Shown: positions 24,363-34,115, counted from the first letter of the stretch. The stretch is DNA of 38,832 nucleotides from Winogradskyella sp. (GCA_030149175.1 JASBSA010000086.1:1-38832), one strand, 5' to 3'. Numbers and translations: made by a program. The notes: generated from the sequence alone by a model not told the origin.

Positions 24363-24419
24363 CGTAACCTTAAAGATAACAAAATCTTTATATCTAAAAA
24401 ACACATTAAAAAATTAGTT

Positions 24420-25385
24420 TTGAACACTGTGTCGTCCATTTTAAATACTGCGAAAAGCACCATAGCATTAGAAAGTAAAGCTATTGGAAATTTATCAGAA
24501 TTACTTACTGATGATTTTGCCAATGCCGTTGAACTGATCTATAATTCTAAAGGCCGCGTAATTATTACTGGTATTGGTAAAAGTGCCATTATTGCCAATA
24601 AAATTGTTGCGACTTTAAATTCTACTGGAACTCCTGCTATTTTTATGCATGCTGCAGATGCCATTCACGGTGATTTAGGTTTAATTCTTAAAGACGATGT
24701 TGTTATTTGTATTTCTAAAAGCGGTAACACTCCAGAAATTAAAGTTCTGGTGCCACTTATAAAGAATGCCAAGAACAAAATGATTGCTATTACTGGCAAT
24801 AAAGACTCCTTTTTGGGACAGCAATCGGACTACGTTTTAAATGCTTACGTTGAGCAAGAAGCTTGCCCTAATAATTTAGCACCTACCACAAGCACCACTG
24901 CACAACTGGTAATGGGTGACGCCTTAGCAATTTGCTTATTGGAATTAAGAGGGTTTTCGAGCAAGGATTTTGCAAAATATCATCCTGGTGGCGCCTTAGG
25001 CAAACGTTTGTATTTAAGAGTAAATGATTTATCATCCCAAAACCAGAAACCAGAAGTACATCTAGACGCTAGCATTAAGGAGGTGATAGTCGAAATTTCA
25101 GAGAAAATGCTGGGAGTTACCGCAGTAGTAGAGGGCGATAAAATTGCTGGCATCATTACAGATGGAGATTTACGACGCATGCTAAGTAAAAGTGTTGATA
25201 TAGCTAATCTTACCGCAAAAGATATTATGAGTACCAACCCAAGGCGCATTGACGAAGATGCCATGGCAGTAGATGCTAAAGAATTGATGGAAGAATTTGG
25301 TATTTCGCAATTATTGGTTGAGCATGAAGGTAAATACTCTGGTGTTGTTCATTTACACGATTTAATTAAAGAAGGCATTATATAA
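24420..25385 (+). CDS. kdsD: KpsF/GutQ-type arabinose-5-phosphate isomerase
   Basis: This 321-aa enzyme converts ribulose 5-phosphate to arabinose 5-phosphate, the first step to KDO of lipopolysaccharide. A SIS sugar-isomerase domain (about residues 35-180) has GIGKSA, CISKSGNTPE and the HAADAIHGDLG segment. Two CBS domains follow (about 200-320). The start is uncertain: the frame is open back to a TTG at 24294, but the family N-terminus matches MNTVSSILNTAKSTI from the TTG at 24420. The longer version would add 42 unsupported residues and span the candidate promoter. Its stop overlaps the tatC ATG by one base (TAATG). The symbol follows the E. coli LPS isomerase. Confidence 0.88.
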   Translation: MNTVSSILNTAKSTIALESKAIGNLSELLTDDFANAVELIYNSKGRVIITGIGKSAIIANKIVATLNSTGTPAIFMHAADAIHGDLGLILKDDVVICISKSGNTPEIKVLVPLIKNAKNKMIAITGNKDSFLGQQSDYVLNAYVEQEACPNNLAPTTSTTAQLVMGDALAICLLELRGFSSKDFAKYHPGGALGKRLYLRVNDLSSQNQKPEVHLDASIKEVIVEISEKMLGVTAVVEGDKIAGIITDGDLRRMLSKSVDIANLTAKDIMSTNPRRIDEDAMAVDAKELMEEFGISQLLVEHEGKYSGVVHLHDLIKEGII

Positions 25386-26209
25386 TGGCAAAAAAGAGTA
25401 TAGATGAAATGTCTTTTTTAGATCATCTTGAAGATCTGAGGTGGCATTTAATAAGATCAACTATAGGAATTGTCATTGCTGCAACGCTTGCGTTTGTTTT
25501 CAAAAAGTTCATTTTTGATGTTATCATTTTTGGGCCAACGCAAATGAGTTTTCCAACCTATGAAGGTCTGTGTAAGATGTCGCAATTTTTAGGCATAGAA
25601 GACACTACGTTTTGTGCTGATAAATTCCCATTTATAATTCAAAACAGAACTGTAGCCGGACAGTTTTCCGCACACATTTGGACATCTATTTATGCAGGTT
25701 TTATTGTAGCTTTTCCTTATGTATTATACCAATTATGGAGCTTTATAAGTCCTGGGTTAAATCCTAATGAACGTAAAAATTCTCGAGGCTTTATAATTAT
25801 TGCTTCAATTTTGTTTTTTTTGGGTGTATTATTCGGTTACTATATAATAACACCATTGTCTATAAACTTTTTGGCTAATTATCAAATAAGTGACCAAATT
25901 TCAAATGAGTTTGATATAAGCTCTGTTATTGCTATTGTGAGGTCTTCATCACTAGCCTCTGGTTTTGTGTTTGAGCTGCCGATTATCATTTACTTTTTAA
26001 CCAAAGTTGGTTTGGTTACACCGCAATTTTTAAAAAAATACAGAAAGTACGCTTTAGTAATTGTACTTATATTATCTGCTATAATAACTCCTCCAGATGT
26101 TGCGAGTCAGGTCATTGTGGCGATACCAATTTTAGTACTTTACCAAGTTAGTATTTATATTTCTTCTATAGTTGTTAGAAATCAAAACAGAAAAAGAAAA
26201 CATGTCTGA
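25385..26209 (+). CDS. tatC: Sec-independent protein translocase TatC
   Basis: This 274-aa polytopic membrane protein with six predicted helices forms the receptor core of the twin-arginine export system. The N-terminal FLDHLEDLRWHLI matches the conserved TatC cytoplasmic segment that contacts the twin-arginine signal (including the conserved Glu). The SPGLNPNERK loop and a later FELPIIIYFL segment are also characteristic. The periplasmic loop after helix 1 is long and contains two Cys, a Bacteroidota feature. No tatA or tatB gene is adjacent. The start overlaps the kpsF stop, and the next gene overlaps its end by 8 nt. Confidence 0.95.
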   Translation: MAKKSIDEMSFLDHLEDLRWHLIRSTIGIVIAATLAFVFKKFIFDVIIFGPTQMSFPTYEGLCKMSQFLGIEDTTFCADKFPFIIQNRTVAGQFSAHIWTSIYAGFIVAFPYVLYQLWSFISPGLNPNERKNSRGFIIIASILFFLGVLFGYYIITPLSINFLANYQISDQISNEFDISSVIAIVRSSSLASGFVFELPIIIYFLTKVGLVTPQFLKKYRKYALVIVLILSAIITPPDVASQVIVAIPILVLYQVSIYISSIVVRNQNRKRKHV

Positions 26210-26549
26210 TATCGTAAAAGAATTTAATGATTATCGTTCTAAGATGAACGATAAAATCCTTTCGGATAACAATAAAATTGTAAAGCGTATTTTTAATTTA
26301 GACACTAATGCCTTTGCAGAAGGTGCTTTAGATAAAAGAACGAAAGAATTGCTTGGCTTAGTCGCTTCAACCGTACTTCGTTGTGACGATTGTGTGAAGT
26401 ACCATCTAGAATCTTCATACAATGAAGGGTTAACTAAAGCTGAAGTTAGTGAAGCGCTTGGCATCGCTACTTTAATTGGTGGAACCATTGTAATTCCACA
26501 CTTAAGAAGGGCCCATGAATACTGGGAAGCTCTAGAAAATCAAGGTTAA
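26202..26549 (+). CDS. Carboxymuconolactone decarboxylase/AhpD-like protein
   Basis: This 115-aa protein has the AhpD-like core E49-LLGLVASTVLR-C61-DD-C64-VKYH68. The CxxC plus His arrangement suggests a thiol peroxidase or disulfide-reductase activity rather than a lactone decarboxylase. A glycine-rich helix (EALGIATLIGGT) follows. The start is the ATG at 26202, which overlaps the tatC stop, in preference to a TTG at 26172. It probably belongs to the kpsF-tatC transcript, and lptB follows 73 nt later. Confidence 0.85.
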   Translation: MSDIVKEFNDYRSKMNDKILSDNNKIVKRIFNLDTNAFAEGALDKRTKELLGLVASTVLRCDDCVKYHLESSYNEGLTKAEVSEALGIATLIGGTIVIPHLRRAHEYWEALENQG

Positions 26550-26622
26550 ACTTTTTATAAATATAGGCTAGAGATAATCGGTTCTATATGAATTTATTAT
26601 TTTTAGCGTTCTTAGAAAGTAT

Positions 26623-27363
26623 ATGAAACTACGTGCAGAGAATTTAATGAAGTCCTACAGCGGACGAAAAGTTGTTAAGGATGTTTCACTTGAAGTGAAT
26701 CAAGGTGAAATTGTAGGTTTACTTGGGCCTAATGGTGCTGGTAAAACGACTTCGTTCTACATGATAGTTGGTATTATTAAACCTAATGGCGGAAATATCT
26801 ATCTAGATAACACCAACATTACCAAATATCCAATGTATAAGCGTGCACAAAATGGTATTGGTTATTTAGCTCAAGAGGCTTCAGTATTTAGAAAGTTAAG
26901 TATTGAAGATAACATTTTGAGTGTGCTTCAACTTACCAAATTGAGCAAAAAAGAACAGCACGAAAAAATGGAATCCCTGATTGAAGAGTTTGGTCTTGGT
27001 CATATAAGAACCAATCGTGGTGATTTACTTTCTGGTGGAGAACGTCGTCGTACCGAAATTGCTCGTGCACTTGCCACAGACCCAAACTTTATATTATTAG
27101 ATGAACCTTTTGCTGGTGTAGATCCAGTTGCTGTAGAGGATATTCAGCGCATTGTAGCTAAACTCACTAAAAAGAATATCGGTATTCTTATTACAGACCA
27201 TAACGTACAAGAAACACTTGCTATAACAGACAGAACTTACCTGATGTTTGAAGGTGGTATCCTTAAAGCCGGTAAACCCGAGGAACTAGCCAGCGATGAA
27301 ATGGTTCGTAAAGTCTACCTTGGGCAAAACTTTGAACTTCGTAAAAAGAAATTAGAGTTTTAA
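26623..27363 (+). CDS. lptB: LPS export ABC transporter ATPase LptB
   Basis: This 246-aa ATPase powers extraction of lipopolysaccharide from the inner membrane with LptFG. Walker A is G35-PNGAGKTT, the Q-loop is at LAQEAS, the signature is L136-SGGERRR, and Walker B is [12 protein letters not shown] (157-168). The H-loop TDHNVQETL and the C-terminal YLGQNF element are typical of LptB. It stands near kdsD/kpsF, so two LPS functions are neighbours. lptFG and lptC are not in the window. A convergent gene ends 2 nt beyond its stop. Confidence 0.93.
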   Translation: MKLRAENLMKSYSGRKVVKDVSLEVNQGEIVGLLGPNGAGKTTSFYMIVGIIKPNGGNIYLDNTNITKYPMYKRAQNGIGYLAQEASVFRKLSIEDNILSVLQLTKLSKKEQHEKMESLIEEFGLGHIRTNRGDLLSGGERRRTEIARALATDPNFILLDEPFAGVDPVAVEDIQRIVAKLTKKNIGILITDHNVQETLAITDRTYLMFEGGILKAGKPEELASDEMVRKVYLGQNFELRKKKLEF

Positions 27364-27365
27364 AT

Positions 27366-27680
27366 CTAGGCTAACTTCTTCAGTTTTCTTCTAAGTCTTT
27401 TAAAACCTAAGATTACTAAATACACTAGAGCAGACTGTATAAAAAGATTCACAATCCAAAATATGGCTCTTATGTACAAACTTTCATTTACGTAAAATGG
27501 CAAATTTCTGTGAATACCACTTATGGGTAAGCTAAAAATAGCAATTACCACGTTTGTAACTGAGGTAAGATCGCTCTTACTTTTCGTTAACTGAACGTCT
27601 AAAAAGACAATCAAAAATTGAATCACCATTAGCGTAAAAAAAACGATGAGAAACGGTCTGAGTTTTAGCTTTTTTTTCAT
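27366..27680 (-). CDS. Small membrane protein, 104 aa, unknown function
   Basis: The family is not recognised. Three hydrophobic segments (about residues 9-28, 38-53 and 70-92) are framed by very basic ends (MKKKLKLR and KRLRRKLKKL), which predicts a small inner-membrane protein with a positive cytoplasmic surface. Its ATG overlaps the stop of the TerC-family gene by 4 nt (ATGA), so the pair is translationally coupled and may be functionally linked. Confidence 0.6.
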   Translation of the reverse strand: MKKKLKLRPFLIVFFTLMVIQFLIVFLDVQLTKSKSDLTSVTNVVIAIFSLPISGIHRNLPFYVNESLYIRAIFWIVNLFIQSALVYLVILGFKRLRRKLKKLA

Positions 27681-28480
27681 TTTTCTGTGATTTCTTGTTT
27701 TATTAATTTTTTTTGATAACGTCCTTGTACAATATCAACCACAACTAATATGGCAATTACAAAATAGAAGGTCGTTTTGCTCATTGGTACAATCTCATTT
27801 CCAAAGATTTTAAGATGTGCTAAATGTCCTCCCTCAGTAACTAACATGATACCAACAATAAATAGAATAAATAATCCCAACACCTCATACATTCTATTTT
27901 TAGATAAAAACGAAGAGATCTTATTAGCAAAAACCAACATTAAAAGACCACTTAATACAATAGCTATAGCCATAACAATAAAAGCGGTTGTTGAATTTTC
28001 GATTTCGCGAGTTAATCCAATAGCTGCCAATATGGAATCAAAAGAGAAAACCAAATTCATAATCACTATACTCACCACAACAGCATTAGCTGACTTAGAG
28101 CCCTTGTCTGTGACCATTTGATCTACAGTAAGATCTTTTGTAGAGATCATATGCCAAATCTCTTTAATTGCTGTGTAAATGATAAATCCGCCACCTGCTA
28201 AGACTATTAGACTATGGCCATTAAACGCAAAGTCTACTACATCTTCAATATGACCTGTTAAAAATGAAAATGGCTCCTGAAAATATTTTATCAATGATAC
28301 CAATACAAAGAGCAAAACAATTCTCAGCACAATAGCTATTAATATACCTACCCTTCTCACCCGTTTTTGTTCACTTACAGGTGCTTTTTTAGACTCTAAA
28401 GAAATATATAATAAGTTATCAAATCCTAGTACCGCCTGAAGCATTACCAGCATTAAAAGCGTAAAAATAACTTGGGCCAT
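27677..28480 (-). CDS. TerC-family integral membrane protein
   Basis: This 267-aa protein has about seven predicted transmembrane helices. The two conserved Asp-containing motifs of the TerC/Alx family are present: GFDN (D21) in helix 1 and FSFDSILAAIG (D148). Members are implicated in metal ion (especially Mn or Ca) export or in supplying metals to secreted enzymes. Despite the name, isolated members rarely mean tellurite resistance. It is followed by the coupled 104-aa membrane protein and preceded, 20 nt away, by pssA on the same strand. Confidence 0.88.
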   Translation of the reverse strand: MAQVIFTLLMLVMLQAVLGFDNLLYISLESKKAPVSEQKRVRRVGILIAIVLRIVLLFVLVSLIKYFQEPFSFLTGHIEDVVDFAFNGHSLIVLAGGGFIIYTAIKEIWHMISTKDLTVDQMVTDKGSKSANAVVVSIVIMNLVFSFDSILAAIGLTREIENSTTAFIVMAIAIVLSGLLMLVFANKISSFLSKNRMYEVLGLFILFIVGIMLVTEGGHLAHLKIFGNEIVPMSKTTFYFVIAILVVVDIVQGRYQKKLIKQEITEK

Positions 28481-28500
28481 TTTTTAATATATTGTATTTA

Positions 28501-29259
28501 TTAGTTTATGTTCTTCTTATCGATTAAGGACAAAATAATATAGAGAATAATAATGATAGGTATTGCAGCAAAGTGCAGCACAACCAACATTACCAAGCTT
28601 ATAATTAAAAAGATATATCGTATTGCGTTGTTCTTAAAGCTCCAATCTTTAAACTTTAATGCAAACAATTTTATATTGGAATTTAAGAGGTAACAACTTA
28701 CAAGTGTCAGTACAATTAAAAACCATTTATTTATAATGATAGTATTCATAACATCATTATTCTGATATTCTAAAATCAGAGGCAATGATAAAATAAGTAA
28801 GGTGTTTGCAGGTACAGGCAATCCCTTAAAATACGTTTGTTGATCTTCATCTAAATTAAACTTTGCCAGCCTGTAAGCTGAAGCTAAAGGAATAAACAAC
28901 CCAATTAAAGGTAATATAGACATTTTAAAGCCTTGCCAATGAAATATAGAATTCCAGCTATTAGAGTATGAAGCATAATCCGGACTATCAACAGTAAGAG
29001 AAATTAGCTTAAACATAATAATTCCCGGCACTACACCACTTGTCACTAAATCTGCCAAAGAATCTAACTGTATACCTAAAGGGCTCTGCACGTTAAGTTT
29101 TCTTGCTAAAAGACCATCAAAAAAATCGAAAAAGATGCCTAAAAACACAAAAAAAGCAGCAACTATAAAATTGCCATATACAGCAAATATTAGAGCGATA
29201 CAACCTGAAAATAAATTTAGAAGTGTAACTATATTAGGAATGTTTCGCTTAAAACTCAT
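28501..29259 (-). CDS. pssA: Phosphatidylserine synthase (CDP-diacylglycerol-serine O-phosphatidyltransferase)
   Basis: This 252-aa membrane enzyme of the CDP-alcohol phosphatidyltransferase family makes phosphatidylserine, the precursor of phosphatidylethanolamine. The full motif DG(x2)AR(x8)G(x3)D(x3)D is seen at D48-G49, A52-R53, G62, D66 and D70. About seven to eight hydrophobic segments follow, and the N-terminal RNIPNIVTLLNLFSGC is typical of PssA type II. It is the first gene of a minus-strand unit with the TerC-family and 104-aa genes. It is divergent from the PorV-family gene over a 143-bp region. Confidence 0.9.
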   Translation of the reverse strand: MSFKRNIPNIVTLLNLFSGCIALIFAVYGNFIVAAFFVFLGIFFDFFDGLLARKLNVQSPLGIQLDSLADLVTSGVVPGIIMFKLISLTVDSPDYASYSNSWNSIFHWQGFKMSILPLIGLFIPLASAYRLAKFNLDEDQQTYFKGLPVPANTLLILSLPLILEYQNNDVMNTIIINKWFLIVLTLVSCYLLNSNIKLFALKFKDWSFKNNAIRYIFLIISLVMLVVLHFAAIPIIIILYIILSLIDKKNIN

Positions 29260-29402
29260 GAATATAATTTTTGTAAAAATATAAAAGTATTTGAGCTTAG
29301 CTTATTATTTTTTTCAAATTGTGTGCATTACAAGACAATAAGAAGACCTTTTTAAAGTTAAATACATAGAAAAATTGTGCATCTTTGTAAAAAATTTTGC
29401 TG

Positions 29403-30473
29403 TTGAAAAATTACATCGTAATTCTCTTAACACTTATTACCTCTTTCGCTTTTGCGCAAACTACAAGAAAGTATTCTAATGAATTTATGAATATTGGTGT
29501 AGATGCTGCTGCTTTAGGGATGAGTAATGCTGTGGTCTCGCAAACTGCAGATGTTAATTCCGGATATTGGAATCCGGCTGGATTAGTGCATCTTGAAGAC
29601 AATCAGCTCTCCCTAATGCACTCTAGCTATTTTGCAAATATTGCCAACTACAACTACATTGCTTACGGCATGCCATTAGATAACCGCAGTGCTGTTGGAG
29701 TTTCTCTTATTAGGTTTGGAGTTGATGATATTTTAGACACTACACAGTTAATAGACGATGAAGGCAATATAAACTATGATAGAATCAGCACATTTTCTAC
29801 TGCCGACTATGGTCTCACCTTCTCCTATGCCAGAAAATTACCACTAGATGGCTTAAACTTTGGGGTTAATGCTAAAATTATACGACGTATTATTGGCGAC
29901 TTTGCCTCATCTTGGGGATTTGGTTTAGATGCTGGTATCCAGTTTGAGAACAAATCGGGATGGAAATTTGGCTTTATGGCTAGGGATATTACAACCACTT
30001 ATAATGCTTGGTCTATAGATGAAGAAAAATTTGAACAAATTAGTGGTGCAGTTGAAGGAGAAAACCAAGAACTACCTGAAACCACCGAAATTACCATACC
30101 AAAGTTAGAACTAGGGATGTCGAAGAAATGGATTTTTAATTATGATTATTCCTTACTCGCTGCTGCAAATCTTAATGTACGCTTTGCGGAAAATAACGAT
30201 ATCATTTCTACATCTTTTGCGAGTATAAATCCTGCGTTAGGGTTTGAATTTGGATATACGGATTTGGTTTTTTTAAGAGGTGGTGTCGGTAATTTTCAAA
30301 ATGAACTACAAATAGATAACTCTGAAGACTTAACCTTTCAACCAAATTTTGGTGTAGGATTTAAATATAAAGGCATCCAAATCGATTATGCCTTCACAGA
30401 TATTGGTGATCAGAGTGCTGCACTATATTCAAATGTATTCTCCTTAAAAATAGATTTTAGTATTTTTAGATAG
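29403..30473 (+). CDS. PorV/PorQ-family outer-membrane beta-barrel protein
   Basis: This 356-aa protein has a signal peptide ending SFAFAQ and a beta-barrel pattern of alternating residues to the C-terminal Phe-rich strand (KIDFSIFR). The segment MNIGVDAAALGMSNAVVSQ with SGYWNPAGL is diagnostic of the PorV/PorQ (UPF0164-like) group linked to the type IX secretion system of Bacteroidota. It may be a PorV2-type accessory rather than PorV itself. The start is a TTG; I prefer the one at 29403 (MKNYIVILL) over another two codons upstream. The DUF4105 gene follows after 13 nt. Confidence 0.82.
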   Translation: MKNYIVILLTLITSFAFAQTTRKYSNEFMNIGVDAAALGMSNAVVSQTADVNSGYWNPAGLVHLEDNQLSLMHSSYFANIANYNYIAYGMPLDNRSAVGVSLIRFGVDDILDTTQLIDDEGNINYDRISTFSTADYGLTFSYARKLPLDGLNFGVNAKIIRRIIGDFASSWGFGLDAGIQFENKSGWKFGFMARDITTTYNAWSIDEEKFEQISGAVEGENQELPETTEITIPKLELGMSKKWIFNYDYSLLAAANLNVRFAENNDIISTSFASINPALGFEFGYTDLVFLRGGVGNFQNELQIDNSEDLTFQPNFGVGFKYKGIQIDYAFTDIGDQSAALYSNVFSLKIDFSIFR

Positions 30474-30486
30474 TTAACCATCATCC

Positions 30487-31665
30487 ATGAAAATAAAACT
30501 ATCACTTTTAGCTTTTTTCTTCGTTACATTTTCGTTTGCATTTCAATTTCAGTTATCTAATGATGCTGAAGTGTCCGTCTTAACCTTTGGACCAGGTAAA
30601 AGTCTAAATGATTCGTTTGGGCATAATGCTTTTAGGATAAAAGATAAAACAAAAGGTATAGATATAGTTTATGGTTACGGTCAGTATGACTTTGATGCAC
30701 CCAACTTCTACTTAAAATTTGCTAGAGGAAAACTCAACTACCTTATTAGTCGGCATTTTTTTTCTGATATTTTCAACTATTACTCGCGAGAAAATAGAAC
30801 GATTAAAGAGCAAGTTTTAAACCTTTCAATTGAACAAAAACAGAAGCTTTTCAATTATTTAGAAAACAATTACAAGCCTGAAAATAGAAAATACCTTTAT
30901 GATTTTTTCTATGATAATTGTGCTACTAAAATTAGAGACGTCTTATCTACAATTACCAATAATAGCATAAGTTTTGAGAAGCCCAATGACTTTGAGCAAC
31001 GAACATTTAGAGACCTTATTTATGAGCATGTAGATAAAAATTCGTGGGGAAGTTTGGGTATTGATATAGCTCTAGGTTCTGTTGTGGATAGAGAAGCTTC
31101 TGCTAATGAGTACATGTTTTTACCAAAATATATTTATTCGTTTTTTGAAGTCTCTAAAATCAACGGCAATGTTAATTTGGTAAAGTCTTCATCCATACTT
31201 TTCAAATCAAAAGAAGAGGACTCAACCTCTGGTTTCCTTTTAAGTCCTTTTATAATTTTTGGACTTCTATCATTTGTTATTCTTTTTATAACATTTAAAG
31301 ACAATAAAAACGGTAAACAAACTAAATGGCTAGATATCTCAATTTTTGCCCTAACAGGTTTAACAGGTATTCTTTTATTGTTTTTATGGTTTGGAACAGA
31401 CCACACAGCAACTTGGCAGAATTATAATCTTCTGTGGGCTTTTCCTATTAATGTTTTAATAATTGGACAATTATTAAAAAAAGACGTTAGAAATTGGGTT
31501 AAAAGTTATCTGAAGTTTTTGATTATTATGCTATGCCTTTTAACCTTGCATTGGATTATTGAAGTGCAAGTATTTGCCATTACTTTAATTCCTCTTCTCA
31601 TAGCCTTAGCTCTACGCTATGTCTATTTGGTGAAGTTCTTATCTTCCAAAACTAAGGCTTACTGA
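30487..31665 (+). CDS. DUF4105 / Lnb-N-terminal-domain membrane protein
   Basis: This 392-aa protein has a signal peptide (about residues 1-20) and an N-terminal periplasmic domain with FGHNAFRI (H46) and YDNCATKIRD (C145). These are the conserved His and Cys of the DUF4105 (Lnb-like) cysteine-hydrolase fold. About five transmembrane helices occupy the C-terminal half (from residue 253). The biochemical role in Bacteroidota is not established. It probably shares a transcript with the PorV-family gene, and its last 7 nt overlap the convergent sugar transferase. Confidence 0.82.
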   Translation: MKIKLSLLAFFFVTFSFAFQFQLSNDAEVSVLTFGPGKSLNDSFGHNAFRIKDKTKGIDIVYGYGQYDFDAPNFYLKFARGKLNYLISRHFFSDIFNYYSRENRTIKEQVLNLSIEQKQKLFNYLENNYKPENRKYLYDFFYDNCATKIRDVLSTITNNSISFEKPNDFEQRTFRDLIYEHVDKNSWGSLGIDIALGSVVDREASANEYMFLPKYIYSFFEVSKINGNVNLVKSSSILFKSKEEDSTSGFLLSPFIIFGLLSFVILFITFKDNKNGKQTKWLDISIFALTGLTGILLLFLWFGTDHTATWQNYNLLWAFPINVLIIGQLLKKDVRNWVKSYLKFLIIMLCLLTLHWIIEVQVFAITLIPLLIALALRYVYLVKFLSSKTKAY

Positions 31666-33053
31666 CCTCTGTAATATAAAATTGTGCTCAATGTCTTAAT
31701 AGCGATATTAAAGTCTAGAAACACACTTCTGTGCTTTATATAGTATAAATCGTATTGTAATTTTGTAAGACTATCATCTATTGAAGAACCATATCTGGTC
31801 TTTACTTGAGCCCAACCTGTTAGTCCTGGTTTAATGATATGTCGTGTTTCATAAAACGGTATAATTCTTGCCAATTCATTGACAAAAAACGGACGTTCTG
31901 GTCTTGGACCAATGACACTCATGTCGCCTTTTAAAACATTATAAAATTGAGGAACTTCATCTAAACGCGATCTTCTTAGAAACTTTCCGAATTTAGTGAT
32001 ACGCTTATCATCTTTCTTTGCCCATTTAACACCGTCTTTCTCAGCATTAATTATCATTGTTCTTAGTTTAACGATTTTAAATGGCTTTCCGTTTCTACCT
32101 ATACGTTCTTGAATATAAAACAATGGGCCTTTATTGCCCAATGCATTTCCAAATAATATAAAGGGTAAAATAATAATACCAATTGCTAAACCGGTAATTG
32201 CTAACAAAATATCAGAAGCTCTTTGGAAAAAAATATAGAGTTTGTTCTCATTACTTCTACTAAAAGGAAAGTACTTATAAAAATCCTTCCCTACAAACTG
32301 AATTGGAACTCTGTGCAGTAACTCTTCATACACTTGAGTATACTCTCTTATTTTAAAACCTCGCTCTAATAACATCATAAGATCATGATAGACCTCAGCT
32401 ATGATAGCTTCAGAATTAAAACTAGCCACTAACACTTCTGAAATTCTTTCTTTCTCTATAACATCTAGAAAATCTTTGGCTTGATACTCTTTTAAACCTT
32501 TAAATTTTACTGATTCTGGTGTAGAGGCCTCACTATTTATAAAACCAACTATCTTATAATTAGGATCGGAAGTGTTAAGTGCCCTAACTAAACCATCTAT
32601 ATTAGATATTTCACCAACCAAAAGTACACGCTTATAAAATCTTGGCGATTCAATTAGGTTGATGTATACTAAACGCCAAAGTAAAATTGAAATAATTAGT
32701 GCTAAATAAAAATAGACAATCTGAATACGCTCCTCTGGCAAGTAAGGTGATAAAACTGGGGTTAGAAGGTAAAATAGTACAACCGTAGAAGTTGTGATAA
32801 CAGTGTTCTTGAAAGTCGTATCGAGTTTACTAGCCTTTTGAAGATCATAAAGCTCAAAAATAGTCCCAAAGATGATTAGATATACACTTAGCAGTGTCAG
32901 CGACACTATATTCTCTACATCAAAGCGTAAATACTCAAATTTAGGATAAAGATTTAAGCAATAAATTGCAAGAAGAACCATGAGAATATCCATGATTCTT
33001 AGTAGAATCTTACGTTCTGACACTTCAAAATGGATGCCTTTTTTCGGAGACAT
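31659..33053 (-). CDS. Polyprenyl-phosphate sugar-1-phosphate transferase (initiating glycosyltransferase)
   Basis: This 464-aa protein has an N-terminal four-helix membrane part, a Rossmann-like middle domain (VLLVGEISNIDGLV) and a C-terminal bacterial sugar-transferase domain. The latter has a reentrant membrane helix near residue 270, then KLRTMI, SRLDEVPQFYNVLKGDMSVIGPRPE and KPGLTGWAQVKTRYG. It loads the first sugar phosphate on undecaprenyl phosphate for surface polysaccharide assembly. The start is the ATG at 33051-33053 (MSPKKGIHFEVSERK); a further ATG 11 codons upstream is possible. It is the last gene of the polysaccharide operon. Confidence 0.9.
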   Translation of the reverse strand: MSPKKGIHFEVSERKILLRIMDILMVLLAIYCLNLYPKFEYLRFDVENIVSLTLLSVYLIIFGTIFELYDLQKASKLDTTFKNTVITTSTVVLFYLLTPVLSPYLPEERIQIVYFYLALIISILLWRLVYINLIESPRFYKRVLLVGEISNIDGLVRALNTSDPNYKIVGFINSEASTPESVKFKGLKEYQAKDFLDVIEKERISEVLVASFNSEAIIAEVYHDLMMLLERGFKIREYTQVYEELLHRVPIQFVGKDFYKYFPFSRSNENKLYIFFQRASDILLAITGLAIGIIILPFILFGNALGNKGPLFYIQERIGRNGKPFKIVKLRTMIINAEKDGVKWAKKDDKRITKFGKFLRRSRLDEVPQFYNVLKGDMSVIGPRPERPFFVNELARIIPFYETRHIIKPGLTGWAQVKTRYGSSIDDSLTKLQYDLYYIKHRSVFLDFNIAIKTLSTILYYRGQ

Positions 33054-33107
33054 AAGGATTAATAGCTGTCGTAAATATACTAACATAAATTGATATTTAT
33101 CTTCAAA

Positions 33108-34115
33108 TTAAGACAAAAGCCTTTCCCATTTTACTCTTACTTGGTTCCAATCGAATTTTTCTACTTTTTTACGTGCTTTAATTACTAATTTATCTTTAAG
33201 GTTAGTATCTTTTTTTAGTTTTATAATGGCATCTGCCATTGCATTTATATCATTTGGTGGAACCAGAAGTCCATCTTCATTATTAGTGATTAAAAAAGGT
33301 AAACCACCCACGTCAGTTGAAACAATTGGTAAGCCCAATGCCATCGCTTCAATAACACTTACTGGCATATTATCAAAATTTGTAGTGTTAATGAAAATAT
33401 TACTGTCTTTTGATATCTCTATCCATTCCTTTTTTGATAGTTTACCTGTAAATTTCACATTAAGGTTCATTTGTTTAACTAATTGTTTAATTTCAATTAA
33501 ACTACCATCACTATCTGGACCTACCATATACAACTCTGCATTATATCCTTTTTTTAAAAGATTATCTAATATCAAAACAGCTAACTTTGGATTATAGATT
33601 TTAGAAAAAGACCTTAACCAGAATAGTTTAATACGATCTATGTTTCTATTACAAAACTCAAAATCTTTTACCTCTATGGTATTTGGAATAAACTCTACAT
33701 TTTTATACCCATAGCTTTGAAAATGTTCTTTTAAGAAATTTGAGGGTGACACTAATCTGTATGCGTTACCAAAAATCATCTTACTCATTTTTGGGTTTTC
33801 CTTCAAGCGTTTCTCAAGATTTCCGCCATGTAAAATAGGGATATATCTAACTTTTAAAGCTCTTGAAAGCTGGCTTATTATCAGTGCATAATAAAAGTTT
33901 GTTGTACTGTAGGTATCGATGAGTACAAAATCTGTTCGTCTGTGATTTTTTAGTACCAAGAACAACATGTCTAGCAGTCTAAAAATTTTGTTTTGCTTAC
34001 TAGAGGCTATTTTTACCTTGCAAAATTGTCTTAAACGAGAACTTAATATTTCTACAGAAGTTGCGTTTTTACCCTTTTGCGACAAGGCGTTTCCTATGTA
34101 CAATAGTCTTATCAT
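33108..34115 (-). CDS. Glycosyltransferase, GT4-like
   Basis: This 335-aa protein has the GT-B fold. The N-terminal domain begins MIRLLYIGNALSQKG and contains ILHGGNLEKRLK. The C-terminal nucleotide-sugar-binding half ends with VSVIEAMALGLPIVSTDVGGLP, the EX7E-like region of GT4 enzymes. The ATG at 34113-34115 is used rather than two TTG codons immediately upstream. The gene overlaps the end of the polymerase gene by 47 nt, an unusually long overlap that supports strict coupling. The sugar specificity is not predictable. Confidence 0.85.
   Translation of the reverse strand: MIRLLYIGNALSQKGKNATSVEILSSRLRQFCKVKIASSKQNKIFRLLDMLFLVLKNHRRTDFVLIDTYSTTNFYYALIISQLSRALKVRYIPILHGGNLEKRLKENPKMSKMIFGNAYRLVSPSNFLKEHFQSYGYKNVEFIPNTIEVKDFEFCNRNIDRIKLFWLRSFSKIYNPKLAVLILDNLLKKGYNAELYMVGPDSDGSLIEIKQLVKQMNLNVKFTGKLSKKEWIEISKDSNIFINTTNFDNMPVSVIEAMALGLPIVSTDVGGLPFLITNNEDGLLVPPNDINAMADAIIKLKKDTNLKDKLVIKARKKVEKFDWNQVRVKWERLLS

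Noticed and set aside
24341-24418. Short frame beginning MKKFTYFCV upstream of kpsF
   Set aside because: Only 25 codons and overlapping the promoter region; there is no evidence that it is a leader peptide.
24294-24419. N-terminal extension of the KpsF protein
   Set aside because: The 42 extra residues are AT-driven, precede the normal family start, and overlap the candidate promoter at 24336-24362.
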